A stretch of DNA of 64,000 nt from NCBI RefSeq assembly GCF_000820085.1, contig NZ_CDBN01000007.1:1-64000 (forward strand), in the 5' to 3' direction. The DNA comes from Aeromonas sanarellii. Lineage in GTDB: Bacteria; Pseudomonadota; Gammaproteobacteria; Enterobacterales; Aeromonadaceae. How positions within the stretch are numbered: the stretch's first letter is position 1; the number at the start of each line of letters is the position of its first letter. This document shows, piece after piece, positions 52,086 to 61,506 of this stretch. Both the position numbers and the translations under genes were made by a program. A model generated the notes under the pieces. That model saw only the letters and a program-made list of their open reading frames with translations. It ran no database searches and was not told the DNA's origin.

Positions 52086-52196
52086 GTGAACTCCCTCCCA
52101 GAGGCTGGGAAATCAGGACCGTCGCCCGCAGCACCTCGCGAAAAAGTCTGTTATCATCCCGTCTCTTTTACCATCAGGACCCGGAGCAACCTCTCA

Positions 52197-52808
52197 ATGT
52201 CCCAATACGACTCTATCGAACAGAAGGCCAGCTACGGCATCGGCCGTAACATGGGCGACCAACTGGCTCAGCAAGCCTTCGCCGGTCTGGATATCCCGGC
52301 CCTGCAACAAGGTCTGGCAGATGCCCTGAACGGCCTGGAGTTCGCGGTCAGCCGTGACGATATCAACGATGCCTTCCAGGTGATCACCGCCCGCATGCAG
52401 GAAGAGCAGGAAGCTGCCGCCAAGGCCGCTGCCGCCGAAGGCGAAGCCTTCCTGGCCGACAACGCCAAGCGCGCCGAAGTGAAGACCACCGACTCCGGTC
52501 TGCAATATGAAGTCATGGTCGAAGGCAATGGCGCCGTGCCGGTTGCCGGTCAGTCCGTGCGCGTGCACTACCACGGTACCTTCACCCACGGTGGCGTGTT
52601 CGACAGCTCCGTTGCTCGCGGCCAACCGGCCGAGTTCCCGGTGACCGGCGTGATCGCCGGTTGGGTGGAAGCGCTGCAGATGATGCCGGTTGGCTCCAAG
52701 TGGAAGCTCTACATTCCGCAGGATCTGGCCTACGGTGCCCGTGGCGCCGGCTCCATCCCGCCGTACTCCGCTCTGGTATTCGAAGTGGAGCTGCTGGACA
52801 TCCTGTGA
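52197..52808 (+). CDS. fklB: FKBP-type peptidyl-prolyl isomerase FklB (FKBP22)
   Basis: A 203-residue proline isomerase that speeds protein folding. The N-terminal dimerisation domain (about 1-90) has SYGIGRNMGDQL; the C-terminal FKBP domain (about 110-203) has VHYHGTFTHGGVFDSS, AGWVEALQMMPVG and PPYSALVFEVELLDI. E. coli FklB is 206 aa. No signal peptide, so cytosolic. Start ATG 52197; GGAG lies 11 bases upstream. Codon use is strongly biased, which suggests high expression. Confidence 0.93.
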   Translation: MSQYDSIEQKASYGIGRNMGDQLAQQAFAGLDIPALQQGLADALNGLEFAVSRDDINDAFQVITARMQEEQEAAAKAAAAEGEAFLADNAKRAEVKTTDSGLQYEVMVEGNGAVPVAGQSVRVHYHGTFTHGGVFDSSVARGQPAEFPVTGVIAGWVEALQMMPVGSKWKLYIPQDLAYGARGAGSIPPYSALVFEVELLDIL

Positions 52809-52824
52809 TCCGGCTGGCGTGATG

Positions 52825-52857
52825 CAAACGGCGACCCTGGGGTCGCCGTTTGTTTTT
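52825..52857 (+). terminator. Terminator of fklB
   Basis: AAACGGCGACC-CTGG-GGTCGCCGTTT followed by GTTTTTGG. Confidence 0.85.
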
Positions 52858-52945
52858 GGACCGCCCAAACGGGCCATGTGCCTTCGGCGGGGATTTGGAT
52901 ATAGTCAGAGCGTCGTCCATTCCGGCCATGTGAGGGTGACACGCC

Positions 52946-53827
52946 ATGGCAGCTATCATCGAGGTCGTCGATCTCGTCAAGCACTTCCCCGGCGTCAAGG
53001 CGGTGGACGGGCTCAGCTTTGCCATTCCCGCCGGCAGCTGTTTCGGCCTGCTCGGGCCGAACGGGGCGGGCAAGACCACGACCATAGAGCTGCTGGAGGG
53101 GATCCTCACCCCGGACAGCGGCCAGATCCTGTTTCACGGCGCCCCGCGCGGCCCGGATTATCGCTCCCGCATCGGCATCCAGTTCCAGCACACGGCGCTA
53201 CAGGATTTCCTGACGGTGCGCGATACCCTGCGCCTGTTCGCCAGCCTCTACCCCAATCCCTTGCCACGGGAGCTGCTCATCGATCTGTGCGCCTTGGGCG
53301 AGTTCATCGACAGGGACAGTCGCAAGCTCTCGGGGGGCCAGCGTCAGCGCCTGCTGCTGGCCCTGGCCCTGCTCGGGGATCCCGAACTGCTGTTTCTGGA
53401 TGAGCCCACTACAGGACTGGATCCCCAGGCGCGCCACCACTTCTGGCAGCGAATAGAGGCGATCAAGGCCCAGGGCAAGACGGTGGTGCTCACCACCCAC
53501 TACATGGACGAAGCGCAGCAACTGTGCGATTTGATTGCCATCGTCGATCACGGCCACCTGCTCAGTCTGGATACGCCGGCGGCCTTGCTGGCGCAACACT
53601 TCGACGGCGTGCTGGTGCGCCTTGGGGGGCACCCGGCCCTGGCTGGGCTCGGCTATCCCCTGCGTCCGGTAGGCGATCAGGTGGAGCTCTGTTGCCCCGA
53701 CGTGGCGACCCTGCTGCCAAGGCTGCTGAGTCTGGGCGTGCCGCTCACCGGCATGCAGGTGCGCTCCCCAAACCTGGAGGATCTCTTTTTGCACCTGACC
53801 GGCCACAGCCTGCGGAGCGGCGCATGA
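52946..53827 (+). CDS. ABC transporter ATP-binding protein (multidrug/lipid export type)
   Basis: A 293-residue ATPase. Walker A GPNGAGKTTT, Q-loop around GIQFQHTALQD, signature LSGGQRQRLLLALAL, Walker B LLFLDEPTTGLD, and the switch His in TTHYMDEA. This is the CcmA/DrrA-like class. The permease gene follows after 73 bp, with a DUF2845 gene next. Start ATG follows GAGGGTGA. Confidence 0.92.
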   Translation: MAAIIEVVDLVKHFPGVKAVDGLSFAIPAGSCFGLLGPNGAGKTTTIELLEGILTPDSGQILFHGAPRGPDYRSRIGIQFQHTALQDFLTVRDTLRLFASLYPNPLPRELLIDLCALGEFIDRDSRKLSGGQRQRLLLALALLGDPELLFLDEPTTGLDPQARHHFWQRIEAIKAQGKTVVLTTHYMDEAQQLCDLIAIVDHGHLLSLDTPAALLAQHFDGVLVRLGGHPALAGLGYPLRPVGDQVELCCPDVATLLPRLLSLGVPLTGMQVRSPNLEDLFLHLTGHSLRSGA

Positions 53828-53900
53828 ACGCCGCCTCATGGTGGCGCCCTGCGGCGCCTGCCAGCATGTTACCGACACCAGCCTGTTCAAGGAGCGGAAG

Positions 53901-54914
53901 ATGACGGGATCCCTCAGGCGCATAGGTGCGCTCTTCTATGCCCGCAACCTGGAGTTCGTGCGCGATCGGGCCGCCCTGGTGTGGAACCTGGTCTTTCCAC
54001 TCCTGCTGGTCATCGGCTTCTCCCTCATCTTCTCTGGCCCGCCCAGGCCGCTGGTGCAGATCGGCGTGCTGGGGGAGCTGCCCGCCACTTACGCCCCGCT
54101 GCGCGCCGTCCCGCTGCTCAAGATCATCCCCTATGACGAGGAAGCCAGGGGCCGGCTCAGGGTGCGCCACCACCAGCTGGACCTGCTGCTCTCACCAGAG
54201 GCGCACCGCTACTGGGTCAACCCTGACGCCCCCCAGGGGGCCATGGCCGAATACCTGCTGCGCCAGGCGGTGCAGGCCCCCTTGCAGAGGGAGACCCTGA
54301 GCGGCCGGGCCATCCGCTACGGCGACTGGCTGCTGCCCGGGGTGATCGGCATGAACCTGATGTTCTCCGGCCTGTTCGGGGTCGGCTTCGTCATCGTGCG
54401 CTATCGCAAGAACGGAGTGCTCAAGCGGCTGCGGGCCACCCCGCTCTCGGCCGCCGAGTTTCTCTGTGCCCAACTGCTGTCACGGGTGCTGATCACCCTG
54501 GTGGTGAGCCTGCTGGTCTTCCTGGTGGCCCATTGGTTGCTGGATGTACCCCTGCTCGGGTCGGGCTGGCTGTTGCTGCTGATCGCCCTGGTCGGCGGCA
54601 CGGCCATGGCCTCCCTCGGGCTGCTTATCGCCGCCCGGATCCAGAACGAGGAGCTGGCGAGCGGTTTGCTCAATCTCATCAGCTTGCCCATGATGTTCTT
54701 ATCCGGCGTCTGGTTCTCGCTGGAAGGCTCTCCTCCCTGGCTGCAGGCCTTGGGGGCGCGCTTGCCGCTCAGCCAGATCATCGAGGCCGCCCGTGCCGTG
54801 ATGCTGGAAGGGGCCGGGTGGCAGGCGGTGGCGGGGACCCTGGGTCAAGTCATGGTGTTTGCCCTGGTGTGTGTCACGCTGGGGGCGGTGCTGTTCAAAT
54901 GGAGCGCGAAATGA
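53901..54914 (+). CDS. ABC-2 type permease
   Basis: A 337-residue inner-membrane permease partner of the ATPase upstream. One helix near the N-terminus (AALVWNLVFPLLLVIGFSLI), a periplasmic domain of about 120 residues and five further helices from about 155 on; the ABC-2 marks NLISLPMMFLSGVWFS and LPLSQIIEAARAV are clear. Start ATG 53901 has AAGGAG; the ATG at 53838 gives a non-homologous leader. It overlaps the next gene by ATGA. Confidence 0.9.
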   Translation: MTGSLRRIGALFYARNLEFVRDRAALVWNLVFPLLLVIGFSLIFSGPPRPLVQIGVLGELPATYAPLRAVPLLKIIPYDEEARGRLRVRHHQLDLLLSPEAHRYWVNPDAPQGAMAEYLLRQAVQAPLQRETLSGRAIRYGDWLLPGVIGMNLMFSGLFGVGFVIVRYRKNGVLKRLRATPLSAAEFLCAQLLSRVLITLVVSLLVFLVAHWLLDVPLLGSGWLLLLIALVGGTAMASLGLLIAARIQNEELASGLLNLISLPMMFLSGVWFSLEGSPPWLQALGARLPLSQIIEAARAVMLEGAGWQAVAGTLGQVMVFALVCVTLGAVLFKWSAK

Positions 54915-55210
54915 AGCCAATTCTGTGGTTGCTGCTGGTGGCAGCCTTACCGGTGCATGCCGGCACCCTGCGCTGCAAGAGCGCCCTGCTGACCGAGGGG
55001 GACACCACGGCCGAACTGCTGATCCGCTGCGGTCAGCCGCTGCTCAAGGAGGATCTCACCCGCTACGAGGAGAACGGCTTCGGGGCGAGGATGACGGTCA
55101 AATATGCTGAGCGCTGGACCTACAACTTCGGCAGGAGCGAGTTCATGCAGTTTGTCACCGTCGAAAACGGCGTCATCACCGAGATCGAAGACGGCCCCCG
55201 CGGCGGCTGA
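54911..55210 (+). CDS. DUF2845 periplasmic protein
   Basis: A 99-residue protein. Signal peptide about 1-17 (LWLLLVAALPVHA). The mature part has the DUF2845 pattern: LRCKSALLTEGDTTAELLIRC with paired Cys, then GQPLLKED and WTYNFGRSEFMQF. Function unknown. Its start overlaps the stop of the ABC permease gene, so it is probably made together with the exporter. Confidence 0.82.
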   Translation: MKPILWLLLVAALPVHAGTLRCKSALLTEGDTTAELLIRCGQPLLKEDLTRYEENGFGARMTVKYAERWTYNFGRSEFMQFVTVENGVITEIEDGPRGG

Positions 55211-55662
55211 GTCCCCGGCCGGGATCTCACCCCATGTGCCGCCCTGTGGCTCCCGGCTTCATCCCCCCTCTATCCCCGGTTTCAATGCCAGAGAGCGTGG
55301 CTGCCCGATATTGGTTCATCCCACCCAATAGCGGGCCTGCCGGCAGAAAAACGAGCCTGATGAGTGAGTTATCAGCAGATTTCTCTGCCCCATCACGGTG
55401 CATTCGACATTTTTGCGAAAAAAAATCCTCATAGGATGGAAGGCTTTTGACAGCAGGCTATTTGGCAAATAAGGGTCTACTTTTGATTCTAAGAGTGCAT
55501 ATCACCTCGTTCTCATATTTTGTGCTGTTGCACCATGCTTGGGCCGGGTTGCACCGATTGACAGGTTTTTGAGCCGCTGGATAAGCTGCGAAAACGCAGG
55601 GAAGTGACGGCATCTTGCTTGGTTTGGGTGCCTGTTCGAATCAAACCACAGGGAAGAGTGAC
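55211..55662. other. Intergenic region upstream of aapJ
   Basis: 452 bp with no convincing gene (the frame at 55234-55434 has no start signal). From about 55400 the sequence turns AT-rich (GCGAAAAAAAATCC, GGCAAATAAGGG) and contains two TTGCACC motifs 26 bp apart (55527-55559), similar to halves of NtrC sites. No matching -24/-12 promoter was found. It most likely contains the regulated promoter of the aap operon. Confidence 0.5.
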
Positions 55663-56682
55663 ATGAAGCAGATACACAAGGCAGGTATGGTAGTGGTGCT
55701 GTCGCTGGTGGCAGCCAATGTGTGGGCAGAGGGGACTCTGGACTCGGTCAAGAAGAAGGGCTTCGTGCAGTGCGGGGTCGGCGATGGTCTGCCCGGCTTC
55801 TCCAACCCGGATGCCAAGGGGGTCTGGACCGGCCTGGACGTGGACGTGTGCCGCGCCGTCGCCGCCGCCGTGCTGGGGGATGCCGGCAAGGTGAAGTATG
55901 TCTCCCTGACCGCCAAGGAGCGTTTCACCGCCCTGCAATCCGGTGAGGTGGATCTGCTGTCGCGCAACACCACCTGGACCCTGACCCGGGATGGCTCCCT
56001 CGGCCTCACCTTTGCCGGGGTGAACTACTACGATGGCCAGGGTTTCCTGGTGAACAAGGCCCTCGGGGTCAAGAGCGCCAAGGAGCTGGACGGCGCCGCC
56101 GTCTGCATCCAGTCCGGCACCACAACCGAGCTCAACCTGGCCGACTACTTCCGTGCCAACGGCGGCATGAAATACACCCCTGTGGTGTTCGACACCTCGG
56201 ATCAGACCGTCAAGGGATTCGAAGCAGGCCGCTGCGACGTGCTGACCTCGGATCAGTCTCAGCTTTACTCCCTCAAGATCAAGCTGACCAAGCCGGACGA
56301 GGCCCTGGTGCTGCCCGAAGTCATCTCCAAGGAGCCCCTGGGCCCGGCGGTGCGTCAGGGGGATGAACAGTGGTTCAAGGTGGTGCGCTGGAGTCTGAAT
56401 GCCATGCTCAACGCCGAGGAGGCCGGGGTCACCAGCGCCAATGTGGACGAGATGCTCAAGTCCACCAACCCGGATATCCGCCGTCTGCTGGGGCTGGAAG
56501 AACCCAAGGGCAGCGTGCTGGGCCTGGATGACAAATGGGCCTACAACATAGTCAAACAGGTCGGCAACTATGGCGAATCCTTCGATCGCAACGTCGGTGC
56601 CGGCTCCCCCCTCAAGATCGATCGCGGCATCAATGCACTCTGGAACAAGGGCGGCCTGATGTACGCGCCGCCCATCCGCTGA
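55663..56682 (+). CDS. aapJ: General L-amino-acid ABC transporter binding protein AapJ
   Basis: A 339-residue periplasmic protein. Signal peptide about 1-22 (ending NVWA). The AapJ/BztA pattern is clear: LDSVKKKGFVQCGVGDGLPGFS, LDVDVCRAVAAAVLG, DLLSRNTTWTLTRD. It captures polar amino acids such as Glu, Gln, Asp and His. First gene of aapJQMP. Start ATG 55663 follows GGGAAGAG. Confidence 0.93.
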   Translation: MKQIHKAGMVVVLSLVAANVWAEGTLDSVKKKGFVQCGVGDGLPGFSNPDAKGVWTGLDVDVCRAVAAAVLGDAGKVKYVSLTAKERFTALQSGEVDLLSRNTTWTLTRDGSLGLTFAGVNYYDGQGFLVNKALGVKSAKELDGAAVCIQSGTTTELNLADYFRANGGMKYTPVVFDTSDQTVKGFEAGRCDVLTSDQSQLYSLKIKLTKPDEALVLPEVISKEPLGPAVRQGDEQWFKVVRWSLNAMLNAEEAGVTSANVDEMLKSTNPDIRRLLGLEEPKGSVLGLDDKWAYNIVKQVGNYGESFDRNVGAGSPLKIDRGINALWNKGGLMYAPPIR

Positions 56683-56742
56683 GTTGACTGCAATCGGGGG
56701 GCCCTGCCCCCCATTTCCCCTGGCTTTGTCGGAGTCATCCTC

Positions 56743-57930
56743 ATGGCGCTACAAGCATCAAACCATAGGAAGGAACAGGGCCGCTGGTGGTATGACGCCA
56801 AGGTGCGGGCGCTGCTCTTCCAGTGCCTGGCCGTGGCGGCCGTTATCGCGTTCCTGTTCTACATCGTCAACAATGCCCTGACCAATCTGGCCACCCGTGG
56901 CATCACCACCGGCTTCGATTTCCTGGGCAACACGGCCGGCTTCGGCATCTTGCAGAGCCTGATCCCCTATGACGAGACCCATACCTTCGGCCGCACCTTC
57001 CTGGTGGGGCTGCTCAACACCCTGCTGGTCTCGGTGCTCGGCATCCTGTTTGCCACCCTGCTCGGCTTCGTGCTCGGGGTGGCGCGCCTGTCGCGCAACT
57101 GGCTGGTGGCGCGGATTGCGGCCGTCTACATAGAGACGTTTCGCAACATTCCGCTGCTGCTGCAGATCTTCTTCTGGTATTTCTCGGTGCTGCGCACCCT
57201 GCCTTCCCCCCGCGAGAGCGTGGAGCTGGGGGGGCTCGCCTTTCTCAACGTGCGGGGCTTCTATCTGCCCAAGCCCTTGTTTGAAGAGGGATTTGGTTAT
57301 GTGCTCTGGGCCCTGTTGCTGGCCGTCGTGCTGAGCTGGGGACTGAGCCGCTGGGCGCGGCGCCGCCAGGCGCTGACCGGCAGGATCTTCCCGTTCTGGC
57401 GCACGACAGCCGGTCTGGTCATTCTGCTCCCGGCCGTTACCTTCCTGCTGGCGGGCAGTCCGCTCACCTGGAGCGTGCCGACCCTGCAGGGGTTCAACTT
57501 CCGGGGGGGGCTGACGGTACTGCCTGAGCTCGCGGCCCTGTTGCTGGCGCTGACCATCTACACGGCGGCCTTCATCGCCGAGATAGTGCGATCCGGCATC
57601 CTGGCCATCAGCAAGGGACAGACGGAGGCGGCCTCCGCCCTCGGGCTGTCGCCCACCAAGACGTTGCGGCTGGTGGTCATCCCCCAGGCGATGCGGGTGA
57701 TCATTCCTCCCCTGACCAGCCAGTACCTGAACCTCACCAAGAACTCCTCGCTGGCCACGGCCATCGGCTACCCGGATCTCGTTTCTGTGTTCATGGGCAC
57801 CACCCTCAACCAGACCGGGCAGGCCATCGAGGTCATCGCCATGACCATGGGGGTCTATCTCATCATCAGTATCACCACCTCGGTGTTGATGAACATCTAC
57901 AACCGCAGGATGACGCTGGTCGAGCGCTAG
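56743..57930 (+). CDS. aapQ: Amino-acid ABC transporter permease AapQ
   Basis: A 395-residue permease of the long His/Glu/Gln type. Membrane helices are spread through the length; the ABC contact loop ALGLSPTKTLRLVVIPQA lies near residue 300. AapQ/BztB permeases are larger than usual amino-acid permeases because of an inserted region in the middle. It pairs with AapM to form the channel. Confidence 0.93.
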   Translation: MALQASNHRKEQGRWWYDAKVRALLFQCLAVAAVIAFLFYIVNNALTNLATRGITTGFDFLGNTAGFGILQSLIPYDETHTFGRTFLVGLLNTLLVSVLGILFATLLGFVLGVARLSRNWLVARIAAVYIETFRNIPLLLQIFFWYFSVLRTLPSPRESVELGGLAFLNVRGFYLPKPLFEEGFGYVLWALLLAVVLSWGLSRWARRRQALTGRIFPFWRTTAGLVILLPAVTFLLAGSPLTWSVPTLQGFNFRGGLTVLPELAALLLALTIYTAAFIAEIVRSGILAISKGQTEAASALGLSPTKTLRLVVIPQAMRVIIPPLTSQYLNLTKNSSLATAIGYPDLVSVFMGTTLNQTGQAIEVIAMTMGVYLIISITTSVLMNIYNRRMTLVER

Positions 57931-57939
57931 GGAGCTGTC

Positions 57940-59034
57940 ATGTTCGTGAATGAATTGCAGGAGGCGCTGCCGCCTCCCAGCCATCGCCGGGGGCTGGTCG
58001 CCTGGCTCAGGCAGAATCTCTTTCCCAACTGGTGGAACGGCCTGCTGACCCTGGTGCTGGCCTGGCTGTTGCTGCCGCTGCTCTGGTCGGCACTGGACTG
58101 GGCGCTGTTTTCCGCCACCTGGCAGGGCAGCAGCCGTGCGGACTGCAGCCAGGGCGGGGCATGCTGGGTCTTTATCGAGAGCCGTCTGGGGCAATACCTC
58201 TATGGCTTCTACCCGGTTGATCAGTACTGGCGCATCAATCTGGCCTTCGCCGGCCTGGCGGTGCTGCTGGCCTTGCTGATCTGGCCGCGCACCCCGCGCA
58301 AGGGGTGGCTGGCGCTGTTTACGCTGCTGGTATTCCCCGTCATCGCCTTCTTCCTGATCCATGGCGGGGCCGGCCTCACTGTGGTGGAGACGAACCGCTG
58401 GGGCGGCCTGATGCTGACCCTGGTACTGGCGGTGGTGGGCATAGTGGTGGCCCTGCCGTTCGGCATCCTGCTGGCGCTGGGGCGTCGCTCCCACATGCCG
58501 GTCATCTCCAGCCTCTCCACCGTCTACATCGAGTTCTGGCGGGCGGTGCCGCTCATCACAGTACTCTTCATGGCGTCCGTCATGCTGCCGCTCTTCATGA
58601 GTACCGAGGTGGAGCTCGACAAGCTGCTGCGGGCGCTCATCGGCATCATCCTGTTCCAGGCGGCCTATGTGGCAGAGGTGGTGAGAGGGGGGCTGCAGGC
58701 GATCCCCAAGGGACAGTACGAGGCGGGGGATGCGCTGGGGCTCTCCTACTGGAAGGTGATGGGGCTCATCATCATGCCCCAGGCCCTCAAGATCACCATT
58801 CCCTCCCTGGTGAACACCTTCATCTCATTGTTCAAGGACACCAGCCTGGTGCTGATCATCGGCCTGTTCGATCTGCTGGCCATCTCCAAGGTGGCGCTGG
58901 CGGATCCGGCCTGGCTGGGTTTTTCCACCGAGGCTTATGTCTTCATTGCCATGATCTTCTGGATGTTCTGTTTTGGCATGTCCCGCTACTCCATCTATCT
59001 GGAGCGCAAACTCAACACGGGCCACAAGCATTAG
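57940..59034 (+). CDS. aapM: Amino-acid ABC transporter permease AapM
   Basis: A 364-residue permease, second channel subunit. N-terminal helices, a periplasmic loop, then the core membrane part with the EAA-type loop ([19 protein letters not shown]). It begins nine bases after aapQ stops. Confidence 0.93.
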   Translation: MFVNELQEALPPPSHRRGLVAWLRQNLFPNWWNGLLTLVLAWLLLPLLWSALDWALFSATWQGSSRADCSQGGACWVFIESRLGQYLYGFYPVDQYWRINLAFAGLAVLLALLIWPRTPRKGWLALFTLLVFPVIAFFLIHGGAGLTVVETNRWGGLMLTLVLAVVGIVVALPFGILLALGRRSHMPVISSLSTVYIEFWRAVPLITVLFMASVMLPLFMSTEVELDKLLRALIGIILFQAAYVAEVVRGGLQAIPKGQYEAGDALGLSYWKVMGLIIMPQALKITIPSLVNTFISLFKDTSLVLIIGLFDLLAISKVALADPAWLGFSTEAYVFIAMIFWMFCFGMSRYSIYLERKLNTGHKH

Positions 59035-59047
59035 GAGCAGTTTCGAT

Positions 59048-59791
59048 ATGAAAACGGACGCGGTAGTAGAACTGAAAGCCGTCAACAAGTGGTACGGTGA
59101 GTTTCATGTGTTGCGCAACATCAATCTGCAGGTGGGCAGAGGGGAGAAGATCGTCATCTGCGGGCCATCGGGGTCGGGCAAGTCCACCATGATCCGCTGC
59201 ATCAACCGGCTGGAGGAGCACCAGAGCGGGGACATCCTGGTCAAGGGCACGGCGCTCACCTCGGATCTCAAGAACATAGAGACGGTGCGCCGTGAGGTGG
59301 GCATGGTGTTCCAGCACTTCAACCTCTTTCCCCACCTGACGGTGCTGGAGAACTGCTGCCTGGCCCCCATCTGGGTCAAGCAGTTGCCGCGCAAGGAGGC
59401 CGAGGAGATTGCCATGACCTTCCTGCGCCGGGTCAGGATCCCGGAGCAGGCCCTCAAGTACCCGGGCCAGCTCTCCGGCGGCCAGCAGCAGCGCGTCGCC
59501 ATCGCCCGCAGTCTGTGCATGAACCCCCAGGTGATGCTGTTTGACGAGCCAACCTCGGCGCTCGACCCCGAGATGGTGCGCGAGGTGCTGGATGTCATGG
59601 TGGAGCTGGCCCACGAGGGGATGACCATGCTCTGCGTCACCCACGAGATGGGCTTTGCCAAGCAGGTGGCGGATCGGGTGATCTTCATGGACCGCGGCCA
59701 GATCATCGAGGAGAACGTGCCGGATCAGTTCTTCGACCATCCCCAGTCGGAGCGGACCAAGCTGTTCCTCTCCCAGATCCTGCAGCACTGA
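59048..59791 (+). CDS. aapP: Amino-acid ABC transporter ATPase AapP
   Basis: A 247-residue ATPase. Walker [13 protein letters not shown]-loop [11 protein letters not shown], signature [15 protein letters not shown], Walker [13 protein letters not shown], switch His in VTHEMGFAK. Typical polar amino-acid (GlnQ-like) ATPase. Last gene of the operon; start ATG 59048, 13 bp after aapM. Confidence 0.95.
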   Translation: MKTDAVVELKAVNKWYGEFHVLRNINLQVGRGEKIVICGPSGSGKSTMIRCINRLEEHQSGDILVKGTALTSDLKNIETVRREVGMVFQHFNLFPHLTVLENCCLAPIWVKQLPRKEAEEIAMTFLRRVRIPEQALKYPGQLSGGQQQRVAIARSLCMNPQVMLFDEPTSALDPEMVREVLDVMVELAHEGMTMLCVTHEMGFAKQVADRVIFMDRGQIIEENVPDQFFDHPQSERTKLFLSQILQH

Positions 59792-59805
59792 AACCGAGTC
59801 ACGCC

Positions 59806-59844
59806 ATAAAAACGGCCCGCACGCTCCAGTGAGCGGCGGGCAAA
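59806..59844 (-). terminator. Terminator of ytfK (leftward)
   Basis: A stem of two blocks (GCCCGC and CGCTC pairing with GAGCG and GCGGGC) followed by TTTTT on the minus strand. It may also stop aapP transcripts. Confidence 0.7.
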
Positions 59845-59883
59845 GACGTGCATGGAAGCAGACTACAGACGGAAAGGAGTATG

Positions 59884-60099
59884 TCAGCCCGGCAACGGGG
59901 TGCTGGTGCGCAGGTCGCGCACCGCCAGGTTGATCTGCCGGGCCAGGCTCAACGCCTGACGGCAGCTCAGCGTCCTCACATCGATGATCCCCCCTTGAAA
60001 CTCAAACCGCCCCAGCGCCTCCACCATGAAGCTTCCATGATGAAAACTCTTGATATAGCGAGCAATTCGACGGGGAGACCACTGCTTGAACACCTTCAT
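59884..60099 (-). CDS. ytfK: YtfK/DUF1107 small protein
   Basis: A 71-residue protein matching YtfK of E. coli (68 aa): MKVFKQWSPRRIARYIKSF, then GSFMVEALGRFEFQGG. YtfK stimulates SpoT to make (p)ppGpp during phosphate or fatty-acid starvation. A perfect-looking Pho box lies 48 bp upstream of the ATG at 60099, which supports this start and the identity. A longer frame to 60153 would run into the Pho box. Confidence 0.8.
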   Translation of the reverse strand: MKVFKQWSPRRIARYIKSFHHGSFMVEALGRFEFQGGIIDVRTLSCRQALSLARQINLAVRDLRTSTPLPG

Positions 60100-60146
60100 G
60101 GCAAGAGACCCTGTTGTTTGGACAGGGCACACTATGCCGATGGACA

Positions 60147-60164
60147 GTGACACTGATGTGACAG
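60147..60164 (-). promoter_or_regulatory. Pho box upstream of ytfK
   Basis: Leftward CTGTCAC-ATCA-GTGTCAC: two exact-spacing PhoB half-sites. A CATAGT -10-like motif follows after ten bases. Confidence 0.82.
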
Positions 60165-60276
60165 TTTGAGAAAGGTTTGTATGAATCCACTTCCCATCAG
60201 GGAAGGATCCACACTGGGGCCGAAAAAGTAGTGCCGTCCCCGACCCCGGCCCCGATATACTGCGGCCATCTCATGA

Positions 60277-60795
60277 ATGACAAAGGTGCCGCACGTGGAG
60301 TGGGTGGACATAGTAGACGAGCAGGACAGAGTGATAGGAGTTGCCGAGCGCGCCAGGGTTCGGCGGGAAAACCTGCGCCATCGCGCCAGCTACATCCTGG
60401 TGCTGGACGAACAGGATCGCGTGCTGGTGCAGCGGCGCACCCTCGGCAAGGACTTCTGTCCCGGCATGCTGGATGCCTGCGCCGGCGGCGTGGTCACCCA
60501 GGGTGAGGCGATGGAGCCCTCCGCCCGGCGCGAGCTGGCGGAGGAGCTGGGGATCCACGGCGTGCCCCTCCAGGATTTTGGCACCTTCTATGCCGAAGGG
60601 GAGGGTTACCGGGTCTGGGGCGGCCTCTTCAGTTGCCATTATCAGGGGCCGGTGCAGCTTCAGGCGGAGGAGGTGAGCGAGGTGCACTGGATGAGCCTGG
60701 GCGAGATCGCCGAGCGGGCCGCCGAATTCACCCCCGACTCTTTGCTCGCCATCGCCACCTGGCAGGCGCGACGCTCGCAATCAGGTCAAGGGTAG
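60277..60795 (+). CDS. yfcD: Nudix hydrolase YfcD-like
   Basis: A 172-residue Nudix enzyme. The Nudix box is visible as GGVVTQGEAM, then ARRELAEELGI. N-terminal VEWVDIVDEQDRVIG and LRHRASYILVLDEQ match E. coli YfcD. These enzymes cleave a nucleoside diphosphate linked to another group; the YfcD substrate is unknown (an IPP-isomerase-like fold is noted for the family). Start ATG 60277, or GTG 60295 with AAGGTG upstream. Confidence 0.88.
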   Translation: MTKVPHVEWVDIVDEQDRVIGVAERARVRRENLRHRASYILVLDEQDRVLVQRRTLGKDFCPGMLDACAGGVVTQGEAMEPSARRELAEELGIHGVPLQDFGTFYAEGEGYRVWGGLFSCHYQGPVQLQAEEVSEVHWMSLGEIAERAAEFTPDSLLAIATWQARRSQSGQG

Positions 60796-60908
60796 CCGCC
60801 GGAAGTGCTCGTAGGGCATCCCCTTTGTTATCCCGGACGGGAGCCTGTTCGCCCTTTTGCGGATTGGGGTAGACTGGGCCTCTTTGAACCACATAAGGAC
60901 GAGTCATC

Positions 60909-61382
60909 ATGATCACGGTCGGTCAGACCCTGCCCGCAGGGGAATTTACCCTTATCACCGCCGAGGGCAAGCAGGTGAAGGATACCCAGACCCTGTTCGC
61001 GGGCAAGCGGGTGGTGCTGTTTGCGGTGCCCGGTGCCTTCACCCCCACCTGCTCCAACGCCCACCTGCCCGGCTATGTAGTGCTGGCGGACAAGTTCAAG
61101 GAGAAGGGGGTCGATGCCCTCTGCTGCCTGTCGGTGAACGACGCCTTCGTGATGAGGGCCTGGCAGGACGCCCAGAACGCGGAGGCCATCACCATGCTGG
61201 CGGATGGGGACGGCAGCTGGACCCGGGCCCTGGGCCTTGCCAAGGAGACCGGTGCCTTTGGCGGCCTGCGCGCCCAGCGCTTTGCCCTCATCGCCAATGA
61301 CGGGGTGGTGGAGCGGCTGTTTGTGGAGGCCCCCGGCAAGTTCGAGGTCTCGGATGCCCAGAGCCTGCTGGCGGCGCTGTGA
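60909..61382 (+). CDS. Peroxiredoxin (Prx5/AhpC-TSA type)
   Basis: A 157-residue thiol peroxidase. The peroxidatic Cys48 lies in PGAFTPTCSNAH, as in human-type Prx5 and bacterial PrxGrx proteins. Two more Cys sit at 72-73 (ALCCLSVND), one of which could serve as resolving Cys. No glutaredoxin domain is fused. It detoxifies H2O2 and alkyl peroxides. Monocistronic. Confidence 0.9.
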   Translation: MITVGQTLPAGEFTLITAEGKQVKDTQTLFAGKRVVLFAVPGAFTPTCSNAHLPGYVVLADKFKEKGVDALCCLSVNDAFVMRAWQDAQNAEAITMLADGDGSWTRALGLAKETGAFGGLRAQRFALIANDGVVERLFVEAPGKFEVSDAQSLLAAL

Positions 61383-61506
61383 AAGATTAATCGCCGTTTG
61401 ATTTTCCCTTGAAATGGAAAGTCGGCCCGTTACACTGGGCCCACTTCTGGAGAGAGCCGGGCCATCGCCTGGCTCTCGCATTTGCTGGCGATGGAATGGA
61501 GATGTT

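Noticed and set aside
55520..55565. Sigma-54 promoter before aapJ (TTGGGCC...TTGCACC)
   Set aside because: The distance between GG and GC does not fit the -24/-12 rule; only NtrC-like half-sites remain as a weak hint.
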